Positions 51,160 through 60,590 of a DNA stretch of 64,000 nt are shown here, in pieces (within the stretch, counting starts at the first letter, position 1; the number at the start of each line of letters is the position of its first letter). Made by a program: the position numbers and the translations under genes. A model generated the notes under the pieces. It was given only the letters and a program-made list of their open reading frames with translations. It did not search any database and was not told where the DNA came from. Source of the stretch: Legionella_A sp963772805 (lineage in GTDB: Bacteria > Pseudomonadota > Gammaproteobacteria > Legionellales > Legionellaceae); assembly GCA_963772805.1 (NCBI GenBank), contig CAVYYU010000008.1, positions 496,001-560,000 of the forward strand. Direction: 5' to 3'.

Positions 51160-51855
51160 TTACATCATCTTACATTGCTCATGGCCATCGTTATCTTGCT
51201 CTAGTGTGCCTAGCTTGGCTGCATTTTTTGCTTCATAGGCTGGCTGTAAGTTATATTTATCAGTCCACTCTGGAAACATTGTAATAAGCTCTTTATATCG
51301 GTCGCTTGAATTCATTAATTTATCATCTTCTTCTGGGTTTTCCTTTCGTAGTGCTTGTAGACAAGGGAGCTGTTCGCCGAGAACGCTTCCGTGTCCCGTT
51401 TCAGCGCCACCATCGAATACAATAAACTCTATAACAGATAGTCTATCAGCAAGGTTCTTTTGAAATTTAGTTAGCTGGGTGTTTTTATCTTCTTTTTTTT
51501 CTTCCAAGCTGGGTGATTTATCTGTTTTTTTTATAACTATTTTTCCCTTTGCACCAGATAACGATTTAGTTAATGCTTTATCAATTTCTTTTTCATTTAT
51601 ATTAAAATATACATATGAATCATAAATGGCTGTTTGCTGTTTAATAGAAATCACCTCTACGCCGTTATATGAAACAGCTGTAACGGTACAGTTAAACCTC
51701 AGGTTGTCTATCTTGCATTGCATTTTAGGATTGGAAGGTATTTCTAAATAATAATATTTAACTCCTTTCTCCATTTTATCAAGATCGAATCCTAACCTGG
51801 TAAGTTGTGAGCTCTCTTTTTCAGTTGGTTTTCTTGAGCCGAAGGGTATTTTCAT
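51160..51855 (-). CDS. Hypothetical protein, second gene of a two-gene unit
   Basis: The 231-residue hydrophilic protein has no signal peptide or membrane segment. Residues about 100-140 are Lys/Ser/Glu-rich (KTDKSPSLEEKKEDKN), a probable linker between an N-terminal beta-rich domain and a C-terminal part containing FDGGAETGHGSVLGEQLPC. No family is recognised. Its ATG overlaps the stop of the upstream gene by 4 bases, so the two are translationally coupled. The pair may encode an effector with its partner, which is a guess from context. Confidence 0.6.
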   Translation of the reverse strand: MKIPFGSRKPTEKESSQLTRLGFDLDKMEKGVKYYYLEIPSNPKMQCKIDNLRFNCTVTAVSYNGVEVISIKQQTAIYDSYVYFNINEKEIDKALTKSLSGAKGKIVIKKTDKSPSLEEKKEDKNTQLTKFQKNLADRLSVIEFIVFDGGAETGHGSVLGEQLPCLQALRKENPEEDDKLMNSSDRYKELITMFPEWTDKYNLQPAYEAKNAAKLGTLEQDNDGHEQCKMM

Positions 51856-52868
51856 AAAAATTTCCTTTGATTACAGGATAAAGCACTATTTATCGCAATA
51901 GGTTCTTCCAGTGGTAGTGACGCTATCGGCTCGGAAAGTAAAAAATTCTGGAACAATTGACTATCCTTAATCCAATTAGGAATGCATTGAAGATAATGTT
52001 CTTTTAATGTCTTCTGGGGTGATAAATTAAAGACCACAGTGTCTGCGACAAGCATGGATTCAAAAAAGGAATGGTGTCCATGTGCTACCATATTGCACGC
52101 TTGTGCAAACACGATAGTTTGCTTTTCTTCTTTAGTTAGCTGCGGAATAATAGGAAAAACACGAGAAATTAACATTTCTGTAGATCCTGATGAGCCCGCG
52201 ATCACCGGACAGTGTTTGTCTCGCAACCATTTTGCTACGAAACTATCTTCATTGGGCCAGTAATTTAAACCAGCAGGATAAATTGGTTTAGCAAAATAAC
52301 CATCTAAATCATGTGTTCGATATTTTTCTGAAACTATGCCAATAGCACAAGTGGAAAATTCCGCCTCATCCTCCCCATCTTTATTTTCAGATACAGGAAC
52401 TACGCCACGATTTATTTCATTGAATAACGAGGGGTTTCTCGAAGCTTGATAAGGACTTCGTCTACCTGTTTTTGATTCAAAAAAACCACACTTTTGTTCC
52501 TGCAGCGATTCAAGGGGGCCTAAAAATTCTTCGGCGATTAATTTAATAAGATAATCTGCGGCTGGTAAATGAAAGTTATTGATCATGTTTTTAAAAGAAT
52601 CTTGTCCAGGGTAAATACTTACCTGAGAAAATACGTTAAAAAGATGACGTTCTAAGCTATAGTTTTTTGTTTTATTCTGAATAAATTGTTGCAGTGCCTC
52701 ATTGGATTTTGGGTCTTGGAAGTATTTCTCGATACCAACAAGTAACTTTTGATAAAATACCTTTGCATGAGACTGATTATCCAAAGTAAATTTAGCTAAA
52801 TAAGACTCAAACAATGTAATAGATACTATATTATTTCGTTCATCCCGTGTCGCGGTATTGAATGGCAT
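51852..52868 (-). CDS. Hypothetical protein with GSSGSTE/GHHSFFE motifs, possible effector
   Basis: The 338-residue protein has two conserved-looking motifs in its second half: CPVIAGSSGSTEMLISRVFP and NMVAHGHHSFFESMLVAD. A His-His-Ser-x-x-Glu motif after a glycine/serine loop suggests an enzyme active site, and I have a weak memory of similar HSxxE proteins in Legionella and actinobacteria. No signal peptide or membrane segment is visible, and many residues in the first half are helical. It leads a two-gene unit on the minus strand. Function is not known. Confidence 0.6.
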   Translation of the reverse strand: MPFNTATRDERNNIVSITLFESYLAKFTLDNQSHAKVFYQKLLVGIEKYFQDPKSNEALQQFIQNKTKNYSLERHLFNVFSQVSIYPGQDSFKNMINNFHLPAADYLIKLIAEEFLGPLESLQEQKCGFFESKTGRRSPYQASRNPSLFNEINRGVVPVSENKDGEDEAEFSTCAIGIVSEKYRTHDLDGYFAKPIYPAGLNYWPNEDSFVAKWLRDKHCPVIAGSSGSTEMLISRVFPIIPQLTKEEKQTIVFAQACNMVAHGHHSFFESMLVADTVVFNLSPQKTLKEHYLQCIPNWIKDSQLFQNFLLSEPIASLPLEEPIAINSALSCNQRKFL

Positions 52869-53208
52869 GGTTTTATCTGACTATGAAACAAAAATCATTC
52901 TATTTCCCCGCACCCTTTATGTCAATTTTTTAATCATCTTGATATAAATATTTATGGTCAAGGTATTATCGTTTGTTTTTAGCATTATATTAATAGTCTG
53001 TTAAGAATTGTGAGATATCATAAGTTATGGATTATTTGAATGTATGCAAGGAAGAAAATACGCACTCAAAACTAAATGAGACTCACTTTTGCGGTTATTA
53101 TTTGTGCGATTTGGCCTAATGATTGCTATTATATATTATAAAGAAGCGTTGCTGATTTTATCAGCTCTTTGAAATAGACAAGAACGACAACAGTGAGGGC
53201 GCTATTTT
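52869..53208. other. 340-bp AT-rich intergenic region between divergent genes
   Basis: The gap separates the divergent two-gene unit and the 1580-residue gene and should hold both promoters. I see no gene, hairpin or repeat of note. GAGG lies 11 bases before the ATG at 53209. Confidence 0.5.
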
Positions 53209-56200
53209 ATGATGACTAGAAAAAAAATGGAGCATTACTTCATAAAGCTGAAGGCTGATTTACGTGTAGCCTCTGTTTGTCAAAAAACTAAAGCCGCCAT
53301 TCTGACCAACTTGACTAATCCTGCTGTATTCGACGATGACTTCACAAGTTACTTCGCGCTCAATGATAAAGTGACCCTTCCTTTTAAGATTCTACTCACC
53401 GATCCTCCTAATATTGTCACCTTGAAAAAAATAATCAATACGCTCGAGCATCTGGAGAAAGGGGTTCGAGAAATGGAGCGCATTGATATATCACAGGATA
53501 GCTCTTTCATCAAAGTCTGCTACAGGGTATTTAGTGCTTTGCCGAAGTTAATCAATGAGATGTACCAAGGTTTGCAATTACTTGATGACAGTACAGGTGA
53601 CATTCACCGAATTATTGGCCCACAATTAAATACATTAATACCCGTATTGTCTGCCGCGGCTCAAGGGATGCAGGTTTTTACGCCGAGTGGTGCGGGTCAA
53701 GTTTTGGGTGATGCTGTTAGTTTTCTGCCTTCAGCAGAGTCCTCCCTTGATAATGGTTTGGAAAACCTCAGTTATATCATTACAGCGATTCCGCGTTATT
53801 TCGAAACGCTACAGAAATTAATTTCAACCGATGTAGTTGACGAAAAGACCGATACTAAAGCTTATGCCGAAATAATGAAGAACAGGGCAGAACGGCTCAA
53901 GGCGAATTTTGAAGGCTTGAGTAAAAATAGTGGTATATGGTCATTGCCTAGTTATTTTTCAACCATAAATCAATTAGTAGCGCATAGTTCAGATTTGATG
54001 AACACAGCCGCGCCGTTAACAACAGCTGCTTATAAGCGTGCAGTGGCTCAATTAGATATGATACGACATGAAATGTTGCCGACTTTGGTTGCTGAAGCTG
54101 AAAGCTTGGAAGAAAGAATGGGGCTCAAGCCTACTCTATTGACTAAGCCGTTGCTCACGCAAATGCAAAAATACTATGTTCAACTGGCGACACAAGTAAA
54201 TCAAATTGCCGTTGCCGCAGGTGTTATAGACGATATTGGTGGGAAGATGAACGCCTCCTGGGCGTTATGGCTGCTTTCTGATTACAAACAGACCAATACT
54301 GGTTCCAAATTAGCACCTGTTCCTGATTTAACTAACATGTTGGATGACAAATTTTCTGCAAAGGTTGACGAGCAGCGGGTTAGTCGTCTCAAGCAGGCTG
54401 AGTTTTCCACAGAGGACAATGCAAGTTCAAAAAATGCTTTGGTAGCCGCGAAAAATTTCTTTGAGTTATTGGCTACGAGGTCTAGTCTGGCTAATTTTTA
54501 TTTAGCCGAAAGAAAGACATTGAAGTCCTTGTATGACCAGTTTCAACCCTATTTTGTTGTCCTTTATCCGGATATTGATCGAGTCATAGAAGTGGCTCTG
54601 GCAAGTCAGGTCGAAGCTGGCTATTTTGGTGGAGCGCTTAACGCATGGTATGACACTAACTCGCTTCAAAAGGTACTAGACTGTGAGGATTCAATTATCA
54701 ATGCTCTAGAGCCGAATGATGAGCTGATAGCGAAGTCAAAATTCACAGTAAAAATGATCAATAAATCTGCTGAAGAAAGGGGGGAACTTCTTTATGACTT
54801 GCAGGGTGGAAAAACCCATTTGCAAGATCATACTCGTGAACCGCTGCTGCGTATTCAAGACGTGGAAGATGGCAAGTTGCTTGATTATTATCAAAAGAAT
54901 AAAATGGCATGTGGCGTGCAATTGCATCACCTCAATACAGCAAAAAACAGTTTTAACCAGTTCTTGAAGCTACTCCCCGAATACAATCAGGATAATCCTG
55001 GTGAGGCGTTGAGCCTAACTCCCACCAGGAAAGAAAGGTTGCGCAAAGCTTATAAAGACTTCCAGCCTTATGTGAAATTGTTACTGAGTAGTGACCTCAA
55101 TACGCGTTTGATAAAAATCCTAAATACACCCGGTGATGCGTTGAGATCTCGTGACATAGAACCGTTTTACCGGGGGTTAGATCAGCCCACAATGAGTGAG
55201 TTTGATCATGCCTTGGAATATGCCATTAAAAACACAAACGTGGTTTTAAGTAAATGCGCTGATGAAGAGAAAAAAGCACAAATTAGTGGATTGACTAAAG
55301 CACCAGAGCCGCGCGGTGTGGAAAAAAACATGTTTACAATGCTTCGTGAACTTAAATTATCTACGACGATTGATGACTTCACCACGTCAAAATTACAACC
55401 TTTTTTAAAAGAAAACCTGGATCCAGATGTTATTAATAAGCTGTCATTTGATAGAAAAAACTTGCCGTTTATATCGTTCTACCAAGATAGCTCCAATGTG
55501 GCGAGGTATAAAAAGTTAATCAATGGTCTTTATTATCTACAAATTGGATTGGCTAAATTAGAGAGAATGTACAGTGTAAAATCCGTTGATGGCGACACAA
55601 CAGACCGAGTAAATTTACTAATTCGTGGATTTTATACCAGGAATATTGCCACTCCGATACTCATTGATTTGTCCTATGCAGGATACTTTCTTGTTGAAGC
55701 CGTAAAGGATGCATCACTTATGCCTATCATGAATGATGTTTTACAACTCATGAAACCATTAAAAAATATACCGCATGTTGCTGATTATTTGAACACCCCG
55801 TTTGTCCAGAATCTATTGGAAGCTGGTCAGGATGAGGACATCTTCGCGGCTTGGGAAGCTCAACAAAAAATTGTTGAGGAGGCATTGTCATCACCAGAAG
55901 TAGCTCAAACCGTTGCAACAAGACCGCCAGTCATTCAGGCCGCAGTTGTAGCTATACCGGGGGATGACGTTAATCTGGAAACAATGACCAAATTACTGTA
56001 TCAGATTCCCGACCGGTTACGGCGTTTATATCCTGGGCATGAGAATGATCTTAATCACCTCAGTGACCAGGACTACAATACAAAGACAGCAGCGTTTGTT
56101 GAAAAATTGAGAGGCTTGTCTGTGGGTCCTGGGTCATTTAAAAATATACTCGCTGCATTTAGCGAATTTAATGCACATCTTTCCACGACGGTCGTAGAAA

Positions 56201-57951
56201 ACCGCAAGTTGTTATTAGAGCAAGCCGATAACCTACGCTCAAGGTTGGGAGCAGAGCTGATTACTGTTGCTGATAATGCTGAGTTTCATCTGGGGTTGAA
56301 ACCGGGAACATTATCTGATCAGGTCGTTGAGCAATCGAATGATTTTTATACCGCACTGATAGGTACTTTGCCTTTAAAACAAGAGCAGCAAAAGCTTACG
56401 CTGCTCACTAGCACAGTAGTAACCAAAAGGCGTTTGGAACAGGAAAATACGCGGTTTAAAACGTTATCTAAGGATAGACGTGCGGAGCAGCTCCAGTTAA
56501 AACTTTTTGGTTCAGATGTAATTGCTGTCGATGAGATATATATCGACTTGGAGACTTTGGGTAGAAAAAACAGGTCGCTAATGGATATAAAGCCGCAGCT
56601 TGTTAAGCTATACGAACGTCTGATTCCATTTTTGGACAACAAAGATGCAGAGCATGGATTTACTGCAGACTACCTCGAAAGAATTAATGATGAAGCGGGA
56701 ATGCACGTAGCAATAGACACGCTAACTAATCATAAAGCTGATTTTTATAAACTGGGTATATTTGAGACGTTAGAGAATTTAACGGCTAATTACTTAAACA
56801 TAAATAAAAAACATGGGGGCTACCCTGCGGCAGAAACGAATAAATATCGTGCAGGGTTTCTCCGCGCTTATGACCAGCTAATGCCTTATCTTTTCGAAAT
56901 CGATAATCCACGTGCGGTTTTTTATTCGGCATTCAAGATCTATGCTCTTAGAGATCTGCGGAAGGGCGATCCCGCAGAGTTTCCGGTTCGCTGCGCCGAA
57001 CTCATAAACATGAAAGATAAGTTTGCGGCGTTGGTTAAAGCCAAAGAACAAACGAAAGAAGACCAAGTACAACAGTGTAATCGACGCATTGAGCATTTTG
57101 AACAGCAATTAATGCGTGAAAATATGTTGATCAAAATGCAAGTTGAGGCTTTTAGAGAAAAAACAGTTGGCAATTATTTGACAGCAGATGCAAAAACACG
57201 ATATCAAGCTGAACTTGGCTCCTATGCGGATTTGTTTGTTGATACAATTTCGAACAGAAAAGACGAGTTAATCGCTGATCTTACGTTTGATGTTGATATT
57301 GAAGCATCAATTGCTGAAGGTATTGGTGCTATTAAAGCATCATTTGTGGAATTGCTCCAGGCTGCCGATTTAATTCGAGCGAATGTTAATAGTGCACCTG
57401 GCAATGATCCTTATAGCCTTGAAAAGCGGACAGCACTGAACCAAATGCTAACGACTTTGGACAATTTTCCGCTAGATCAAAATGTAAGACTATGTAATTT
57501 AGCGGCATTTAAGGAACAATTAGCGACAAATATAGTGGAATCGAAAAAAGTGATCAGGCAAATACGTGAGTATGATGCGATGATTGAAATCCATAATACT
57601 ATCGTCCAAATGAAAAGGTATCTTGCCGAGAATCCTGATCAGGAAAAAAGTGATGAGCTGCGAAAATTAGAAAAAATTCTCGCGGAGCCCGCTAAAACAC
57701 CAAAAGCACGTTTGGATAAATTGGTAGACGAGGGCTTAAGTCCTGCGTGTAAGACAATATTAGCGAAAAGTGCGAATATTTGGTTCATGAAGCTGCTAAA
57801 GTCTTTCTGGTCACTCTTAACGGGCTGGCAAAGCAAGGAAGACCGAATGGTTTCATCATTATTTAAACATAAGCTTGCACAAACGCTTCCTCCGGCTCCT
57901 GAACCCGCACCTGATAATCAAGAAGATGTAGTCCCCCGGGGTCTGAATTAA
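53209..57951 (+). CDS. Large helical protein of unknown function (1580 aa), effector candidate
   Basis: The product is almost entirely predicted helix with many Leu/Lys/Glu-rich stretches (ALNEYRRAEQL-like heptads, for example KTLYDQFQPYFVVLYPDI). It has recurring segments built on a YxxFxPYxxLL pattern (about residues 443-460, 617-636 and 1216-1235), suggesting internal repeats of a helical unit. No signal peptide or membrane segment is visible. The C-terminus is Pro/Glu-rich (PPAPEPAPDNQEDVVPRG), which would suit a flexible secretion tail. I recognise no family. In a Legionellales genome a protein of this size and character is a reasonable type IV effector candidate. This is inference only. 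Confidence 0.7.
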   Translation: MMTRKKMEHYFIKLKADLRVASVCQKTKAAILTNLTNPAVFDDDFTSYFALNDKVTLPFKILLTDPPNIVTLKKIINTLEHLEKGVREMERIDISQDSSFIKVCYRVFSALPKLINEMYQGLQLLDDSTGDIHRIIGPQLNTLIPVLSAAAQGMQVFTPSGAGQVLGDAVSFLPSAESSLDNGLENLSYIITAIPRYFETLQKLISTDVVDEKTDTKAYAEIMKNRAERLKANFEGLSKNSGIWSLPSYFSTINQLVAHSSDLMNTAAPLTTAAYKRAVAQLDMIRHEMLPTLVAEAESLEERMGLKPTLLTKPLLTQMQKYYVQLATQVNQIAVAAGVIDDIGGKMNASWALWLLSDYKQTNTGSKLAPVPDLTNMLDDKFSAKVDEQRVSRLKQAEFSTEDNASSKNALVAAKNFFELLATRSSLANFYLAERKTLKSLYDQFQPYFVVLYPDIDRVIEVALASQVEAGYFGGALNAWYDTNSLQKVLDCEDSIINALEPNDELIAKSKFTVKMINKSAEERGELLYDLQGGKTHLQDHTREPLLRIQDVEDGKLLDYYQKNKMACGVQLHHLNTAKNSFNQFLKLLPEYNQDNPGEALSLTPTRKERLRKAYKDFQPYVKLLLSSDLNTRLIKILNTPGDALRSRDIEPFYRGLDQPTMSEFDHALEYAIKNTNVVLSKCADEEKKAQISGLTKAPEPRGVEKNMFTMLRELKLSTTIDDFTTSKLQPFLKENLDPDVINKLSFDRKNLPFISFYQDSSNVARYKKLINGLYYLQIGLAKLERMYSVKSVDGDTTDRVNLLIRGFYTRNIATPILIDLSYAGYFLVEAVKDASLMPIMNDVLQLMKPLKNIPHVADYLNTPFVQNLLEAGQDEDIFAAWEAQQKIVEEALSSPEVAQTVATRPPVIQAAVVAIPGDDVNLETMTKLLYQIPDRLRRLYPGHENDLNHLSDQDYNTKTAAFVEKLRGLSVGPGSFKNILAAFSEFNAHLSTTVVENRKLLLEQADNLRSRLGAELITVADNAEFHLGLKPGTLSDQVVEQSNDFYTALIGTLPLKQEQQKLTLLTSTVVTKRRLEQENTRFKTLSKDRRAEQLQLKLFGSDVIAVDEIYIDLETLGRKNRSLMDIKPQLVKLYERLIPFLDNKDAEHGFTADYLERINDEAGMHVAIDTLTNHKADFYKLGIFETLENLTANYLNINKKHGGYPAAETNKYRAGFLRAYDQLMPYLFEIDNPRAVFYSAFKIYALRDLRKGDPAEFPVRCAELINMKDKFAALVKAKEQTKEDQVQQCNRRIEHFEQQLMRENMLIKMQVEAFREKTVGNYLTADAKTRYQAELGSYADLFVDTISNRKDELIADLTFDVDIEASIAEGIGAIKASFVELLQAADLIRANVNSAPGNDPYSLEKRTALNQMLTTLDNFPLDQNVRLCNLAAFKEQLATNIVESKKVIRQIREYDAMIEIHNTIVQMKRYLAENPDQEKSDELRKLEKILAEPAKTPKARLDKLVDEGLSPACKTILAKSANIWFMKLLKSFWSLLTGWQSKEDRMVSSLFKHKLAQTLPPAPEPAPDNQEDVVPRGLN

Positions 57952-58004
57952 TAACGAGCTTTATTTTTTGTATTGCTGGTGGATAAATAAAAGGAGTACA
58001 GCAG

Positions 58005-58415
58005 TTGAGTCGTATCACTAGGTGTGCTGTAGCAATACTATTGATTGGCGTATATATCACACCCGCCTGGACCGCAAGCCACCATCCACAAGCGTTGTTA
58101 GAAGCAATTGCCGGCTCAAATGATGAGGGTGAGCAAATCGTTCAGCATTATTGTGCCAATTGTCATGCTTTAAAACCAATAATCCAACTAGGCGCTCCGC
58201 GTATTGGCCAGACAACCGATTGGGAGCCGCGGATTAAACAGGGTATTGATAGCTTATTTAAACACAGTGATGAAGGTATAAATGCCATGCCAGCACGCGG
58301 TGGATGTTTTGAATGCAGTGATCCACAACTCCTGCTTGCCATTCTTGCCATGCTACCACCAAAGGCGCGTTTGAGCATCGAAAACGACCTTAAAGATCAT
58401 AATAAATACAGATAG
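58005..58415 (+). CDS. Cytochrome c5-like monohaem protein
   Basis: The 136-residue protein has a signal peptide (CAVAILLIGVYITPAWTA), the haem-binding HYCANCHAL and the C-terminal MPARGGCFECSDPQLLLAI, which holds the axial Met and the extra Cys pair typical of cytochrome c5 (CycB). It carries electrons in the periplasm. It starts with TTG and has GGAG 8 bases upstream. Confidence 0.92.
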   Translation: MSRITRCAVAILLIGVYITPAWTASHHPQALLEAIAGSNDEGEQIVQHYCANCHALKPIIQLGAPRIGQTTDWEPRIKQGIDSLFKHSDEGINAMPARGGCFECSDPQLLLAILAMLPPKARLSIENDLKDHNKYR

Positions 58416-58490
58416 TTAAAAAAATTAATAAAAAAAGCTAATCTTTTCACTAGTTCGCCCGATAAGTTAGAAAACAGGGAGGACATATTG

Positions 58491-59048
58491 ATGAAAAAAA
58501 TACTAATAACCATACCATTTTGTGCCTTAACCGTGGGTTGTGCTTCGATGGACAATTCTGTACCGATTGTCGATGATGCTGGCCACACGCACTACACCAT
58601 GTCGATGGCTTCTGATAATAAAGGAAGTAATTATTTCCCAGAATCTCGAGAAGCTACAGGACGAAAGGTATTTGTATTCGACCCTAAAGCTACTGCATGG
58701 GCCGCTTATGATGCTCAAGGTCATCGTGTTAAAACGGGAAGTGCATCGGGCGGTAAAGAGTTTTGTGAGGACATTGGGCGTTCTTGCCGTACAGTAACCG
58801 GAACCTTTCATGTATATTCGAAAAAAGGTGAAGACTGTACATCAAGCCTGTATCCAGTAGAAACACATGGTGGAGCCAGGATGCCTTACTGTATGCATTT
58901 TAATGGAGGCTATTCGATTCATGCGGCTTATGAGGTACCTAATTATAATGCCAGTCATGGATGCGTCAGGGTATTGCCAAGTGCTGCAAAATGGCTAAAT
59001 CAAAACTTCATGGATGTTGGTACCACAGTTATTGTGAAACCATATTGA
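58491..59048 (+). CDS. L,D-transpeptidase (YkuD) lipoprotein
   Basis: The 185-residue protein has a lipobox (ALTVGC) and a YkuD domain with SIHAAYEVPNYNASHGCVRV, where the catalytic Cys is preceded by the conserved SHG and followed by VR. It makes 3-3 cross-links or attaches proteins to peptidoglycan. GGAGG precedes the ATG at 58491. An intrinsic terminator follows the stop. Confidence 0.93.
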   Translation: MKKILITIPFCALTVGCASMDNSVPIVDDAGHTHYTMSMASDNKGSNYFPESREATGRKVFVFDPKATAWAAYDAQGHRVKTGSASGGKEFCEDIGRSCRTVTGTFHVYSKKGEDCTSSLYPVETHGGARMPYCMHFNGGYSIHAAYEVPNYNASHGCVRVLPSAAKWLNQNFMDVGTTVIVKPY

Positions 59049-59063
59049 TTTAGTGAATATATT

Positions 59064-59105
59064 AAAAAACCCAGATTAGATGATTTTTTAATCTGGGTTT
59101 TTTTT
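59064..59105 (+). terminator. Intrinsic terminator, probably bidirectional
   Basis: AAAAAACCCAGATTA (59064-59078) pairs with TAATCTGGGTTTTTT (59089-59103) across ten bases and is followed by T residues. The A-run on the left gives a T-run for the minus strand as well, so it can serve the L,D-transpeptidase gene and the convergent gatB. Confidence 0.9.
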
Positions 59106-59148
59106 ATTTTCGTGCTTCGTTTTCGCGCAGTGTGCTTCAGAGGCATCT

Positions 59149-60579
59149 CTAAGCAAGGTATTTTCGTAATAAAGTATTAATCTCCGCCGGATCAGCTTGT
59201 CCCTTGGTTTGTTTCATCACGTGTCCCACAAAGAACCCCAGCAATTTATCTTTTCCCGCACGGTAATCAGCTGCTTGCTGCGGATATTCTGCTATTGTTT
59301 TGTGGATAATGTTTTCAATAAAAGTATTATCAGTGTTTTGCAAGTATCCCGCTGTGGCAATAATTACATCAATATCGTGATCGCCAGTCAGCAGTTTGGC
59401 GAAAATATCTTTCGCATGTTTTGCTGAAATTAGATTATCAGTGAGGCGATTGAGTAGGCTTGCCAACTTGTCTGAGGATACTGGTGGTGTATCGAAACTA
59501 AGGCCCGCCTCATTTAATGCGGCGGAATACGTTCCTCGCAGCCAATTTACAACGATTTTTGCTGGTGCATGCGTTTTGATTTTGACATCATCATAAAATG
59601 TAAGCGTCGCCGGGGAAGATAATATAAATTCTATGTCGTCACTAGGAAGATTTTCCGCATCAGACAGACGCTTTCTGATTTGTTCAGGTAGGGCGGGCAT
59701 ATTGGCCTTAATTTTTGCTATATCCTTTGGGGTGATTTGTATCGGTAATAAATCAGGATCAGGAAAATAGCGGTAATCATTCTCATTTTCCTTGCTGCGC
59801 ATGCTGTGGGTGGTATCAGTGTTGGGTGAATATAGCCTGGTTTCCTGGATAACCCGTTGTCCTGATTCCAGGAGATCCTGGTGTCTTAGCTGCTCATACG
59901 CGATGGCTTTTTCAATAAAGCGGAAGGAATTCAGGTTTTTAAGTTCTGTGCGTGTACCCAGCGTTTCTGAACCCTTCGGTCTTAGTGAAATATTAACATC
60001 ACAACGAAATGAGCCTTCCTGCATATTACCGTCGCATATATTGAGAAAACGGAGTAGTTGATGCAATGTTTTTAAATAAGTGATGACTTCTTCTGCTGAA
60101 TAAAGACAGGGAGTGGTTACAATTTCAAGTAACGGCGTGCCGGCACGGTTTAAATCAATTCCGGTATAGTCGGAATGCGCTTCATGCAATGATTTACCGG
60201 CGTCTTCCTCTAAATGGGCGCGTTCAATCATTACTTTTTTTTGTGCATGACTGGTCGTAATGTCTAAATGACCATTTCCGACGATCGGGCGTTGAAACTG
60301 GCTAATTTGATAGCCTTTGGGCAAGTCCGGATAAAAATAGTTTTTTCGCTCAAAATAAGAGAAATCATTGATATCAGCATTGATCGCTAAACCAAATTTA
60401 ATAGCCATGTTAACTGCTTCTTGATTTAACACCGGTAAAACGCCAGGTAAGCCGGCATCGATAAAACTGGTTTGTGAATTTGCTGGCGCACCAAAGATGG
60501 TAGATGCGCCTGAAAATAATTTAGACCGTGTTTTTAATTGGGCATGTACTTCCAGACCCATTACTGTTTCCCAGGTCAT
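59149..60579 (-). CDS. gatB: Asp-tRNA(Asn)/Glu-tRNA(Gln) amidotransferase subunit B
   Basis: The 476-residue subunit has EVHAQLKTRSKLFSGAS, GYQISQFQRPI, LEEDAGKSLHE and DLNRAGTPLLEI, all GatB signatures, and a C-terminal YqeY-like domain. It phosphorylates and recognises the mischarged tRNA. It lies 11 bp after gatA in the gatCAB operon on the minus strand. Confidence 0.96.
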   Translation of the reverse strand: MTWETVMGLEVHAQLKTRSKLFSGASTIFGAPANSQTSFIDAGLPGVLPVLNQEAVNMAIKFGLAINADINDFSYFERKNYFYPDLPKGYQISQFQRPIVGNGHLDITTSHAQKKVMIERAHLEEDAGKSLHEAHSDYTGIDLNRAGTPLLEIVTTPCLYSAEEVITYLKTLHQLLRFLNICDGNMQEGSFRCDVNISLRPKGSETLGTRTELKNLNSFRFIEKAIAYEQLRHQDLLESGQRVIQETRLYSPNTDTTHSMRSKENENDYRYFPDPDLLPIQITPKDIAKIKANMPALPEQIRKRLSDAENLPSDDIEFILSSPATLTFYDDVKIKTHAPAKIVVNWLRGTYSAALNEAGLSFDTPPVSSDKLASLLNRLTDNLISAKHAKDIFAKLLTGDHDIDVIIATAGYLQNTDNTFIENIIHKTIAEYPQQAADYRAGKDKLLGFFVGHVMKQTKGQADPAEINTLLRKYLA

Positions 60580-60590
60580 TGATAACCCCT

